Assembly (NCBI GenBank): GCA_964540415.1
Contig: CAZIMM010000003.1
Coordinates: forward strand, 1-63,493
DNA: 63,493 bases
Direction of reading: 5' to 3'
Source of the DNA: CAZIMM01 sp964540415
GTDB lineage: Bacteria; Bacillota; Clostridia; Oscillospirales; Acutalibacteraceae
Position 1 is the first letter of the stretch, and each line of letters opens with the position of its first letter. This document shows, piece by piece, positions 18,534 through 27,041 of this stretch. Below the pieces are notes generated by a model, which did not search any database, was not told the DNA's origin, and saw nothing but the letters and a program-made list of their open reading frames with translations. The translations under genes were made by a program, and so were the position numbers.

Positions 18534-18683
18534 AAATATTGTCCTTCCCTCTTTGCAAATTTTTCCGCGCGCGAGATGGTTTTTAATACAAATTTTGTAT
18601 ATTATACACTCATTTTTTATAAAAGTCTTGTCCAAAAGATTAACTTTAATTAACAAAATTTATTGCTAATTCTCGCTGCAGTA

Positions 18684-18712
18684 TTGAAATAATTATGCAA
18701 TTGTGCTATTGT
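18684..18712 (+). promoter_or_regulatory. Sigma-A promoter of the small-peptide/OYE/aconitase X cluster
   Basis: TTGAAA, 17-base spacer, TATTGT, about 67 bases upstream of the first peptide start. No other clear promoter is seen before the reductase gene. Confidence 0.55.
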
Positions 18713-18779
18713 AAGGATATATACTCACGGGTGTATGGTGATGTCTGCGGACATCGAAAAAGGAAAAGGAGGTGCGAAA

Positions 18780-18956
18780 ATGGATATCGGTACATTAATT
18801 GATTATGTCAACAACATTCTCACAGTTTTCGGAAACGTCGCAAAGCCGTTTCTTGAGTTCGCTGTCAGCTTCAACGATTTCTGGACAATTATCAACGGCA
18901 ACCAGCTTCTCTCTCTTCTCGGCAAGCTGATAGACGCTCTGCTGGGCAGCATGTAA
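18780..18956 (+). CDS. 58-aa amphipathic peptide, function unknown
   Basis: The ATG at 18780 has an ideal AAAAGGAGG seven bases upstream, far better than the ATGs earlier in the frame, which argues strongly that it is translated. The product has no signal peptide and is almost wholly helical: IDYVNNILTVFGNVAKPF, then LLSLLGKLIDALLGSM. It has few charges and regular hydrophobic spacing, as in membrane-active peptides, small holin-like peptides or phenol-soluble-modulin-like toxins. I do not recognise a family. The next gene encodes a secreted peptide with a similar helix, 41 bases downstream. Confidence 0.65.
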   Translation: MDIGTLIDYVNNILTVFGNVAKPFLEFAVSFNDFWTIINGNQLLSLLGKLIDALLGSM

Positions 18957-18997
18957 TCCGCAACAAGTAACATAATATTGACTGAGGGGATGTTTTT

Positions 18998-19300
18998 ATG
19001 AAAAAGGCTATCTCAATGGCAGTGGCAATTTGCATGATGTTTTCCCTTGCGGCGGCACAGACTTTTTGCGTCTCGGCTGCCTGTGAAGATACACAGATTT
19101 GCAGTGTTGAGGGCAATTCCCCCGCTTCAGACATCGAGGCGGACACAGAGCTTACTTATGAAAGCTCCGAGCCTGACAAAACCGATGAGGAACGTGCCGA
19201 ATGGTGGACAAATTTCCTCGGCAAAATCGGCGTGGGGTTCAACAACTTTATGAAAGGCTTCGGTGCCGTTCTCGGCTTTCTGCTGAGGCTGCTTCCGTAA
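18998..19300 (+). CDS. Small secreted protein with acidic middle and amphipathic C-terminal helix
   Basis: 100 residues. GAGGGGATG precedes the start. Residues 1-~27 are a signal peptide ending near AQTFCVSA. Residues ~30-62 are acidic and disordered-looking (SSEPDKTDEERAEW), and residues ~65-100 form a hydrophobic helix (NFLGKIGVGFNNFMKGF then LGFLLRLLP). Two cysteines (ACEDTQIC) could form a small disulfide. The layout resembles a pro-peptide with a membrane-active tail, but no peptidase or export gene lies beside it. It may pair with the 58-aa peptide upstream. Unrecognised family. Confidence 0.6.
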   Translation: MKKAISMAVAICMMFSLAAAQTFCVSAACEDTQICSVEGNSPASDIEADTELTYESSEPDKTDEERAEWWTNFLGKIGVGFNNFMKGFGAVLGFLLRLLP

Positions 19301-19312
19301 AAGGAAGAAACG

Positions 19313-19350
19313 CGGTCACATCTGCGCCCTGTGCGGCACGGATGTGGCCG
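19313..19350 (+). other. Hairpin between the peptide gene and the reductase gene
   Basis: CGGTCACATC pairs with GATGTGGCCG around an 18-base GC-rich loop. ATTGTTAAATT follows, so it is a weak terminator or an mRNA-processing or pausing hairpin that may lower expression of the downstream enzymes. Confidence 0.5.
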
Positions 19351-19403
19351 ATTGTTAAATTGAAATGAGCCGCTCCGGCGGTGATTATACAGGAGGAATA
19401 CCT

Positions 19404-21668
19404 ATGCACAAGGACACTCAGGTTCAGTCCCTGATGGATTTTTACGCCGACTGGTTTAAAGATGACAGTCAGCTGAAAAAGGGACAGATGACCTCGGCAC
19501 TTTATCCCTATGACAGTATCTTCTCTCCCATCAGAATTAACCGTATGACTGTCAAGAACCGTCTCGTCATGGCCCCCATGGGCAACATTTCAATGTGCGA
19601 CGAAACGGGACGTCCGAACGAAAAAATGCTTGCGTACTTTTTTGAGCGGGCAAAGGGCGGAGTCGGGTTGATTACAACCGGCCTCATTCCCGTCACGCAC
19701 GGAATAGACAACTCCCTCACCGAGCTCGGCGAGCTGACCTATTTCCCGAGGATTGACCGCAGCAGAACAGTTTTCGCCGGCTGGCGCGACCTGGCCGCAG
19801 GCGTTCATTCCTACGGTGCCCGCATTTTCCTGCAGGCAACCGCCGGACTGGGCAGAGTGGGCAACCCGCAGTGCCTTGTGAATTCGCTGAAATTCCCCGG
19901 CTCGGCATCCTTTAATCCCAACTGGTATATGCCCGAGGTGCCCTGCCTGAGGCTGTCCGACCATTCCTGCAAAAAGATGATCAAGAACATCGGTCAGGCA
20001 GCGGCGGACGCAAAGGCAATGAATCTTGACGGCATCTATCTTCACGGCCATGAGGGCTACATGATTGAACAGCTCACCAACCCCGCCTTCAACCGCCGCA
20101 AGCTCGGCAGGTACGCGGACTGGCAGCAGTTCGGCATCGACATGATCAAGTGCATCCGTGAGCGTACGGACAAAAACTTCCCGATTATGTACCGCATCGA
20201 TCTTTCCCTCGCCCTCAACGAGACCTACGGCGACAGGATGGACAGCACCAAATCTCTCAAGAAGTTCCGCAACGGCAGAACAATTGAGCAGACCCTTGAA
20301 TACATGAAAAATCTCGTTGCTGCCGGTGTTGATATGTTTGACGTTGACCTCGGCTGTTACGACAACTGGTGGCTTCCGCATCCCCCCGGATCAATGCCTC
20401 CCGGATGCTTCCTCGACATTGCAAAGGTTGCCAAGGATTATTTTGCAAAGAACAACGTCCTCTCCAATGCCGGAATTCCCGTGCCTGTTGTGGCTGTCGG
20501 CAAGCTCGGCTACCCGGATCTGGCGGAAAAGGCTTTGAGAGACGGTATGTGCGACATGATTATGCTCGGCAGACCGCTGCTTGCGGACCCGCAGTGGCCC
20601 AACAAGGCGCGAACAGGCAGGGTTGACGAAATCCGTCCGTGCATCGGCTGTCAGGAGGCGTGCCTCAACGAGTTTGTTGACGGCGGCCATCCCCAGTGCG
20701 CCGTCAATCCGAGAACCGCTTTTGAGGAGATTTATCCCGAAACACCCGCTCCGGCTGCCTCCCCGAAGAAGGTTGCCGTTATCGGTGCGGGACCGGCCGG
20801 CATTATGTGCGCAATCACAGCGGCACAAAGGGGCCACAAGGTTGTGCTGTTTGAGCAGCGCGGCGAGGTCGGCGGAAGGCTAAATGCGGGCAGCGTTCCG
20901 AAAATCAAATTCGACGTTGCGAATTATCTCAAGTTCCTCAATTCCGAGTGTGAACGCGCGGCAAGGGACTACGACTTTGAGCTTCGCCTGAACACAACGG
21001 CGACACCCGAGCTGCTCAAAACCGAGAGCTTTGACAAAATCGTCGTCAGTGCCGGAACAAAGGATACTTCACTCCCGCTCAAGGGCTTTGAAACTGCAAA
21101 AACCGCACAGGCTGTGGACGTTCTCGAGCATCCCGAGCTTGTTAAGGACGCAAAAAAGATTGTTGTTATCGGCGGCGGCGTTGTCGGCTGCGAAACGGCG
21201 TATTTCCTCAACAAGGAGTTCGGCAAGGAGGTTACGGTTGTTGAAATGACACCGTACATCATGAACCACACCTGCACCGCGAACAGAGGCTATCTGCTCA
21301 AATACATGTTCGACTCCGGCATCAAGCTTCTCAACTGCACAAAGCTTACCGAGTTCAAGCCCGACGGTGTCAACGTTTCACAAAACAAATCGAAGTCCGT
21401 GCCCGACCCCTATCTTACCTGGACTCCGATTCTTCCCGAAAACGTACTTAACCCGCTTGCACCGAAAATCAAGGAAGAGTTTGAGGATGTTTTCATCCCC
21501 ACCGACCTTGTGATTCTCGCCGCCGGCGGCAGACCCGACGAGGCACTGTTCCATGCAATCCAGAAAGAGCTGAACACCGTTGAGGTTTACAACATCGGCG
21601 ACAGCTTCCGCGGCGGCAAAGTGTTTGAGGCAACAAAGAGCGGTTACGCCTGCGCTCTCAACCTTTAA
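19404..21668 (+). CDS. NADH:flavin oxidoreductase of the old yellow enzyme/dienoyl-CoA reductase type
   Basis: 754 residues from ATG 19404, which follows ACAGGAGGA. Residues ~30-430 form the FMN barrel (IRINRMTVKNRLVMAPMG, and HGHEGYMIEQLTNPAFNRR with the active-site region). CIGCQEACLNEF plus a later HPQCAVNP give the C-x2-C-x3-C-x11-C iron-sulfur motif. Residues ~460-754 carry the FAD motif GAGPAG and an NAD-binding GGGVVG. Relatives (2,4-dienoyl-CoA reductase, enoate reductases, BaiH/BaiCD) reduce activated double bonds. It stands 18 bases ahead of two aconitase X subunits, suggesting reduction of a dehydration product. It is somewhat longer at the N-terminus than FadH. Confidence 0.9.
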   Translation: MHKDTQVQSLMDFYADWFKDDSQLKKGQMTSALYPYDSIFSPIRINRMTVKNRLVMAPMGNISMCDETGRPNEKMLAYFFERAKGGVGLITTGLIPVTHGIDNSLTELGELTYFPRIDRSRTVFAGWRDLAAGVHSYGARIFLQATAGLGRVGNPQCLVNSLKFPGSASFNPNWYMPEVPCLRLSDHSCKKMIKNIGQAAADAKAMNLDGIYLHGHEGYMIEQLTNPAFNRRKLGRYADWQQFGIDMIKCIRERTDKNFPIMYRIDLSLALNETYGDRMDSTKSLKKFRNGRTIEQTLEYMKNLVAAGVDMFDVDLGCYDNWWLPHPPGSMPPGCFLDIAKVAKDYFAKNNVLSNAGIPVPVVAVGKLGYPDLAEKALRDGMCDMIMLGRPLLADPQWPNKARTGRVDEIRPCIGCQEACLNEFVDGGHPQCAVNPRTAFEEIYPETPAPAASPKKVAVIGAGPAGIMCAITAAQRGHKVVLFEQRGEVGGRLNAGSVPKIKFDVANYLKFLNSECERAARDYDFELRLNTTATPELLKTESFDKIVVSAGTKDTSLPLKGFETAKTAQAVDVLEHPELVKDAKKIVVIGGGVVGCETAYFLNKEFGKEVTVVEMTPYIMNHTCTANRGYLLKYMFDSGIKLLNCTKLTEFKPDGVNVSQNKSKSVPDPYLTWTPILPENVLNPLAPKIKEEFEDVFIPTDLVILAAGGRPDEALFHAIQKELNTVEVYNIGDSFRGGKVFEATKSGYACALNL

Positions 21669-21686
21669 GAGAGGAGATATAAATTT

Positions 21687-22979
21687 ATGACTTACAACAT
21701 GCAGCTCACGCCCGAGGAGGTTGAAATTCTCAACGGCTCCAAGGGCGAGGCAATGGCAAAGGTTATCAAAACCCTTGTGCTTTACGGTGATGCTTTCGGC
21801 GCAAAAAGATTTGTCCCGACAGTCGGCTCCTCGCACCTTGTCACAAGCTTCGGCATCTCCGTGCTCAAGCCGGTGTTTTCGATTATGGATGAGCTCATTT
21901 CCGGCGGACTGAAGGCAACCGAGCCTTTCACTCTTGACCCCCGCCCGATTGACTATGCAAACGTAAAGTGCAATTTTCTTGAGAAATTAATCTTCAACAA
22001 AATCCTTTACGGCATGCAGGACAGCTACGAGGAGCAGCTCAAAAAGCTCGGCCTCAAGAGCAGCAAGTCATTTTCCTGCACCTGCTATCTTCCCGAGGTG
22101 GGCAATGTTCCCAAAAAGGGCGACGTGCTCTCGTGGGCAGAGTCCTCCGCGGTTGTTTATGCGAACTCCGTCCTCGGCGCGCGCTGCAACCGCAACTCCG
22201 GCATCATTGAGCTGTTCGGCGCAATTCTCGGCAAGGTTCCCGAGTTTGACCTGCTCACGGACGAGGGCAGAAAGGCGAAGTGGATCATCGAGGTAAAAAC
22301 CGACAAGCTCCCCGAAGCACAGATTCTCGGCAGCGCAATCGGCATGAAGGTTATGGAGGATGTTCCCTACATAAAGGGGCTTGACCGCTTCCTCGGCACT
22401 GAGCTGACCGACGATGTGAAGGCTTATCTCAAGGACATGGGTGCCGCAACCGCGTCAAACGGTGCTGTCGGACTTTATCACATTGACAAGCTCACCCCGG
22501 AGGCTGCCGAAATCGGCGACGCGCTCATCAACTCCGACGCGAAAACTTATGTTATCGACGACGCCGAGCTGAAAAGAGTTCGCGACAGTTATCCGAACAT
22601 CTGGAAGAATCCCGACGCACAGCCCGACCGCTGCTTCATCGGCTGTCCGCATCTCACATATTCACAGCTCGGTCTGTGGGCAGACAGGTTTGAGGCGGAG
22701 CTCAAAAAGCAGGGCAAGAGCAAGGTCGGCCTCAACACGATAATGACCTCCGCTCCCGAGGTGCTTGAGCATTTCAAGGCAGACAACAAGGCGGCATATG
22801 ACAAGCTCATTTCCTTCGGCATCAAACTCACGAGCATTTGCCCGCTGATGTACATGAACAACCCGCTGTGCGGCAAAAAGCCTGTTGTCACAAATTCCAA
22901 CAAGCTGCGCACCTACACCACAGCCAGGTATTTCACTGACGATGAGATTACGACAATCGCCGTCAAAGGAGGCTTTTGA
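21687..22979 (+). CDS. Aconitase X, large catalytic subunit (DUF521)
   Basis: 430 residues; GAGAGGAGA precedes the start. The opening MQLTPEEVEILNGSKGEAMAK-type sequence and TVGSSHLVTSFG are typical of AcnX. Candidate iron-sulfur cysteines sit in FSCTCYLPEVGN, in LGARCNRNSG, and in IGCPHLTYSQL near residue 320. Characterised AcnX enzymes are dehydratases: cis-3-hydroxy-L-proline dehydratase in bacteria and phosphomevalonate dehydratase in archaea. Here the large and small subunits are separate genes, three bases apart. The usual proline-racemase-like and cyclodeaminase neighbours are missing, so the substrate is open. Confidence 0.92.
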   Translation: MTYNMQLTPEEVEILNGSKGEAMAKVIKTLVLYGDAFGAKRFVPTVGSSHLVTSFGISVLKPVFSIMDELISGGLKATEPFTLDPRPIDYANVKCNFLEKLIFNKILYGMQDSYEEQLKKLGLKSSKSFSCTCYLPEVGNVPKKGDVLSWAESSAVVYANSVLGARCNRNSGIIELFGAILGKVPEFDLLTDEGRKAKWIIEVKTDKLPEAQILGSAIGMKVMEDVPYIKGLDRFLGTELTDDVKAYLKDMGAATASNGAVGLYHIDKLTPEAAEIGDALINSDAKTYVIDDAELKRVRDSYPNIWKNPDAQPDRCFIGCPHLTYSQLGLWADRFEAELKKQGKSKVGLNTIMTSAPEVLEHFKADNKAAYDKLISFGIKLTSICPLMYMNNPLCGKKPVVTNSNKLRTYTTARYFTDDEITTIAVKGGF

Positions 22980-22982
22980 TTT

Positions 22983-23426
22983 ATGAGCAAAGTATTCAAA
23001 GGGCGTCCCGTGGTTGCGGGAAACATGACGGCTGACGCGGTCGTTTCAAGGCAGGGTGTCAACACGCTTGCCACCTTCCAGAAAAGCGCACTCAAAAAGG
23101 CAAAGCAGGTCATCTGCTCAGACCAGAACAACTCCGACATATACGGCAAGAACCTGACCGGCATGGCTCTGTGCCTGCCCAAAACAATCGGCTCAACAAC
23201 AGGCGGCATGGTTCTTCACACCGTGTGCGCGCTCGGCATTGCGCCCAAGGCAATGCTGTTCTCCGAGTCAATTGATTCCCTTGCCGCCGCCGGCGTTATC
23301 CTCGCGGATATCTGGACAGACAACACCATAACCGCCGTTGACCGTTTGGGTGACGAGTTTCTCGCATATGTCAAGGACGGCATGAAAATCACAATTGCCG
23401 AGGACGGCACAGTCACAGTAGATTGA
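22983..23426 (+). CDS. Aconitase X, small swivel subunit (DUF126)
   Basis: 147 residues. The swivel domain supplies part of the AcnX active site. FKGRPVVAGNMTADAVVS and the TIGSTTGGMVLHT loop, holding the conserved Ser, are intact, followed by the ALGIAPKAMLF stretch. AAAGGAGGC at the end of the large-subunit gene serves as its ribosome site. It closes the operon; a strong terminator follows. Confidence 0.92.
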   Translation: MSKVFKGRPVVAGNMTADAVVSRQGVNTLATFQKSALKKAKQVICSDQNNSDIYGKNLTGMALCLPKTIGSTTGGMVLHTVCALGIAPKAMLFSESIDSLAAAGVILADIWTDNTITAVDRLGDEFLAYVKDGMKITIAEDGTVTVD

Positions 23427-23485
23427 TTTGCCCACGGCACCGCCCGGGCATAGTTCCGACGCAACTTATACACTTCAAAGCACAG

Positions 23486-23530
23486 GCAACCGCATCCGAA
23501 ACAAATCGGTGCGGTTGCTTTTTTATTTTT
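23486..23530 (+). terminator. Rho-independent terminator of the OYE-aconitase X operon
   Basis: GCAACCGCA (23486-23494) pairs with TGCGGTTGC (23510-23518), then a T-rich run. Confidence 0.88.
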
Positions 23531-23593
23531 CAGGAATACTCTCATAAGGAGCTGTGCATATTGCCGCGTTAGTAACGGATTAGCCAAAACTAC

Positions 23594-23621
23594 TTGCTTT
23601 ATCGGAACATTATGTTATAAT
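23594..23621 (+). promoter_or_regulatory. Sigma-A promoter of the DUF4091/GH123-like gene
   Basis: TTGCTT, 16-base spacer, TATAAT, 60 bases before the start. Confidence 0.75.
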
Positions 23622-23681
23622 ATTTACGCGGATTAATGCACCTGCACGGTGCTTTGACACAATATTTGAGGAGATGATTTT

Positions 23682-25301
23682 ATGTTCGCACTCGGCAATT
23701 ACGCACTTGTTCTCAGGCGTGCCCTTTGCTCCTTTCTTGTGGCAATTCTCGGCATCGGCTACAATCTCGGCCTAAGCATTGATTTCCAGGGTGTTTATTA
23801 TGACCGTTCATCCGTCGTGACCTATTGCTTTTATGACTCGACAAGGAAGATACAGCAGGACGAGTATATTGACAAGGTTGCCGCATATGACATCCGCCTT
23901 GCAAGAAACGAATATGAGGCGTGTCAGATTGTTCTGCGCTCAAAGTTCAACAGCACCAGGCACTCCTATACAATTGAATTTTCACCGTTCAAGGACAAAG
24001 ACGGCAATGTGCTGGAAAGCAAGGTTTTTGAGGAAAAATACATAACCTGCGATACGGATAAATATTACGGCAAATTCCCCGATGCTCTTGTACCGTATTG
24101 GGGAGCGCGGAGCATAAGGCTCAGCTATGCCAAAAACTGGCCGTTTTATATTCAGGTTCACGCGGACAAGGACACTCCCGCCGGGTCTTACACCGCAACG
24201 GTCAAGGTGATGAACGACGAAAACGATAATAAGGTTGAGCTTATCGCAACCGTCACCGCCAAAGTATGGGATTTCACTCTGCCCGAAACTCCCACCTCCG
24301 ACACGGCGTTCGGCCTGAACAGAGGCAGCATTGAATGGACGCACAACACCGTCAACAATCCGGCAGAGACGCAGCGTCTCTATGAAGAATACTATGAATA
24401 TCTGGTTTCACATAAAATTTCTCCGCATTATCTGCCTTATGACATTCTCGACCCCCGGGCGGACAAATACATGAGCGACCCGAGAGTAAAGTCGTTTACA
24501 ATACCCTATTCGGGAAATGACGCTGTTTTGCAGGCGTATTATCAAAAGGTGCAGTCAAATCCGGAGTGGGCAAAGAAGGGATATTTTTATCCGATTGATG
24601 AGCCCGCCACTCTCAAAGCGTATGAAACCTACAATCAGATGACAGACCGGCTGAAAAGGCTTTGCCCCGGATACAACATGGTGACTCCCGCAAACACCGT
24701 CAGCTTTACGGAAAACGGCGAGACCTATTACACCGCCGACCTCCAATCCGGCAGAAGCAACATCATGTGCGGAATATCAGACGCCTTTTCCTCCGCCGAT
24801 TTCATTGACGCCACAAACAAAATGAAAGCAAACGGCTCAAAGGTCTGGTGGTATGTCTGCTGCGGTCCGCAGGGCGATTACTGCAACATTTTCATCCACT
24901 GGGAGGGCATAAAGGGCAGGCTGCTTCTCTGGCAGCAGAAAGCTCTCAACATTCAGGGGCTGCTGTACTGGGATACAACCTACTGGTACGATGTTGTTTC
25001 TCCCTGGGGCGACCCACTCACCACTCCGTGGACAGGGAACAACACCTTCGGAGACGGCTCTCTGTTCTACAACGGAACAAACGGTCCGGTTTCGACACTC
25101 AGGCTTGAGGAGATCTCCGACGGCATTGATGATTTTGAGTATCTTTCAATTGCCGAAAACCTTTTCGGAAGGAACTATGTGGACAATAAAATTGCGCGCG
25201 TTTCAAAAAGCCTTACGGATTACACCATGGATGATTCACTGCTGACAAAGGTGAGGACGGAAATCGGCAACGATATTGAAGCAAAACTTGCCCAAAAATA
25301 A
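23682..25301 (+). CDS. Exported GH123-like (DUF4091) glycan-active protein
   Basis: 539 residues. GAGGAGATG precedes the start. The first ~33 residues are a hydrophobic export or anchor segment. An N-terminal beta-sandwich (~40-200; ends KVWDFTLPETPT) is followed by an alpha/beta barrel (~205-500) with YPIDEP holding the D306-E307 pair, the position of the catalytic pair in GH123 beta-N-acetylgalactosaminidases that use substrate-assisted catalysis. LEEISDGIDDFEYLSI at the C-terminus is typical of DUF4091. Substrate is inferred only; a hexosamine in host or bacterial glycans is likely. It has its own promoter and terminator. Confidence 0.8.
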   Translation: MFALGNYALVLRRALCSFLVAILGIGYNLGLSIDFQGVYYDRSSVVTYCFYDSTRKIQQDEYIDKVAAYDIRLARNEYEACQIVLRSKFNSTRHSYTIEFSPFKDKDGNVLESKVFEEKYITCDTDKYYGKFPDALVPYWGARSIRLSYAKNWPFYIQVHADKDTPAGSYTATVKVMNDENDNKVELIATVTAKVWDFTLPETPTSDTAFGLNRGSIEWTHNTVNNPAETQRLYEEYYEYLVSHKISPHYLPYDILDPRADKYMSDPRVKSFTIPYSGNDAVLQAYYQKVQSNPEWAKKGYFYPIDEPATLKAYETYNQMTDRLKRLCPGYNMVTPANTVSFTENGETYYTADLQSGRSNIMCGISDAFSSADFIDATNKMKANGSKVWWYVCCGPQGDYCNIFIHWEGIKGRLLLWQQKALNIQGLLYWDTTYWYDVVSPWGDPLTTPWTGNNTFGDGSLFYNGTNGPVSTLRLEEISDGIDDFEYLSIAENLFGRNYVDNKIARVSKSLTDYTMDDSLLTKVRTEIGNDIEAKLAQK

Positions 25302-25351
25302 TCCTGAAACACTGTTATATTCCGCGGGGAAGCACAGATAAAAAACAAGCC

Positions 25352-25425
25352 GGGACTGCATCGAAAGCAAACGGAAGGGATGGCAAAGTATTGCCCTCCG
25401 GCTGCATTTGATGCAGTTCCTTTTT
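25352..25425 (+). terminator. Branched terminator after the GH123-like gene
   Basis: GGACTGCATC near 25353 pairs with GATGCAGTTCC at 25410-25420, enclosing a second hairpin around GGGATGGCAAAGTATTGCCC, and is followed by five T. Confidence 0.8.
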
Positions 25426-25457
25426 CAATATAGAATAATGCACACAGGCGAGTTACA

Positions 25458-25486
25458 TTGACAAAAACGGCATTATAAGTTATAAT
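25458..25486 (+). promoter_or_regulatory. Consensus sigma-A promoter of the MBOAT/SGNH pair
   Basis: TTGACA, 17-base spacer, TATAAT, 74 bases before the GTG start. Confidence 0.85.
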
Positions 25487-25560
25487 TACAATGTTATTAG
25501 GAAACGGTGTCGGCCGTCAACCTGTTGTGCCACATCAATAAATCCGGAGGGGAAATAGCT

Positions 25561-27027
25561 GTGCTTTTCAACTCGGTTGAGTTTATAGTGTTTTTTATTG
25601 CGGTGTCATTTTCATATTTTCTGCTGCCGCATCGGTTCCGCTGGGTGATGCTTCTCGGCGCGAGCTATATTTTTTATATGTGGTGGAATCCTTCCTACGC
25701 GCTGCTGATGCTGTTCTCAACTGCTTCAACCTACGCTGTTGCACTGCTGATGGAAAAAGCGTCAACGAAGCAAAAACGAAAGGTCTTCCTCGCGCTCGGA
25801 ATTGCAATAAACCTGGCAATTCTGTTTATATTCAAGTATTTTAACTTTTTTTCGGGTCTCGTCGACGACGTTTTCGGTTTGTTCGGACACAGTGTGAAAC
25901 CGGCGACGCTTTCGCTGATTTTGCCTGTCGGAATTTCTTTCTATACCTTCCAGGCGCTGGGCTATTCAATTGATGTTTACCGCGGCGACTTGCCCGCGCA
26001 GCATCATTTCGGCAAATATGCTCTTTTTGTGTCGTTCTTCCCGCAGCTCGTCGCCGGCCCCATTGAACGCAGCACCACACTCATGCCGCAGTTCGACGAG
26101 GTTCACACCTTTGATTATGACAGGGCGGTTTCCGGGCTCAAACTGATGACCTGGGGCTTTTTCAAAAAAATCGTTGTGGCTGACACACTTGCGGTCTATG
26201 TAACCGAGGTTTTCAACGCTCCGAGGAGCTTTGACGGTGTTTCGCTTATAATTGCATCTGTTTTGTTTACAATTCAGATTTTCTGCGATTTTTCCGGCTA
26301 CAGTGATATCGCAATCGGCACGGCGCGTATACTCGGCTTCCGTTTGATGAAAAACTTCAACCATCCGTACTTTTCAACATCAATTGCGGATTTCTGGCGC
26401 AATTGGCACATTTCGCTTTCAACGTGGTTCCGCGACTATGTGTACATACCCCTCGGAGGCAACAGGTGCAGCAAATTCAGGGCAAACATGAACCTCGTGA
26501 TAACCTTCCTTCTCAGCGGGCTTTGGCACGGTGCCAACCTGACCTATGTTCTGTGGGGTGCTATGCACGGGGTATTTCAGGTTGTGGGAAAGCTCACAAA
26601 GAATGCCCGCAAAAAGCTTAAGCACCTGCTGAGAATTGACAGGCTCCCGCACGTTGAAAAGGCATTTTCAATTGTGATAACCTTCTGCCTTGTCAGCTAC
26701 GCGCTGATAATTTTCCGCTCAAATACGATTCGGGACGCTCTTTATATTTCATGGAAGGTTTTTGACATTGACCTTTCTCTCTGGACCGTCGGAAACCTTT
26801 ACGGCACCGTCAAAGCGCTGCTCGGCTCATGGGCTGAGGTCTACAGATTCATTCTCACCTTCCCCGTGTTCATCGCGCTTTCGTTTGCCGATTATTTCCG
26901 TCCGCTCGGACCGCTTGTCAAAAAGCAGCGTTCGCCCGTCAGATTTTTCATCTACTTTGCGGCAGTGCTTTACATTTTGCTCATGGCAAAGTCCGGCATG
27001 GCTGACTTCATCTATTTCCAGTTTTGA
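25561..27027 (+). CDS. MBOAT O-acyltransferase (AlgI family)
   Basis: 488 residues from GTG 25561, chosen over an upstream ATG because GGAGGGGAAA precedes it and MLFNSVEFIVFF is the usual AlgI-type N-terminus. About eleven membrane helices. The invariant MBOAT histidine lies in SGLWHGANLTYVLWGAMHG (about residue 325), after the WRNWHISLSTWFRDYVYIPLGG signature. The family carries acetyl groups across the membrane for O-acetylation of exported polysaccharides. The partner SGNH-like protein follows directly, as in AlgI/AlgJ and DltB/DltD systems. Confidence 0.93.
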   Translation: MLFNSVEFIVFFIAVSFSYFLLPHRFRWVMLLGASYIFYMWWNPSYALLMLFSTASTYAVALLMEKASTKQKRKVFLALGIAINLAILFIFKYFNFFSGLVDDVFGLFGHSVKPATLSLILPVGISFYTFQALGYSIDVYRGDLPAQHHFGKYALFVSFFPQLVAGPIERSTTLMPQFDEVHTFDYDRAVSGLKLMTWGFFKKIVVADTLAVYVTEVFNAPRSFDGVSLIIASVLFTIQIFCDFSGYSDIAIGTARILGFRLMKNFNHPYFSTSIADFWRNWHISLSTWFRDYVYIPLGGNRCSKFRANMNLVITFLLSGLWHGANLTYVLWGAMHGVFQVVGKLTKNARKKLKHLLRIDRLPHVEKAFSIVITFCLVSYALIIFRSNTIRDALYISWKVFDIDLSLWTVGNLYGTVKALLGSWAEVYRFILTFPVFIALSFADYFRPLGPLVKKQRSPVRFFIYFAAVLYILLMAKSGMADFIYFQF

Positions 27028-27041
27028 TTTCGGAGGCCGTC

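Noticed and set aside
20257..20837. Minus-strand frames across the reductase gene
   Set aside because: Shadows of the FMN and iron-sulfur domains of the oxidoreductase.
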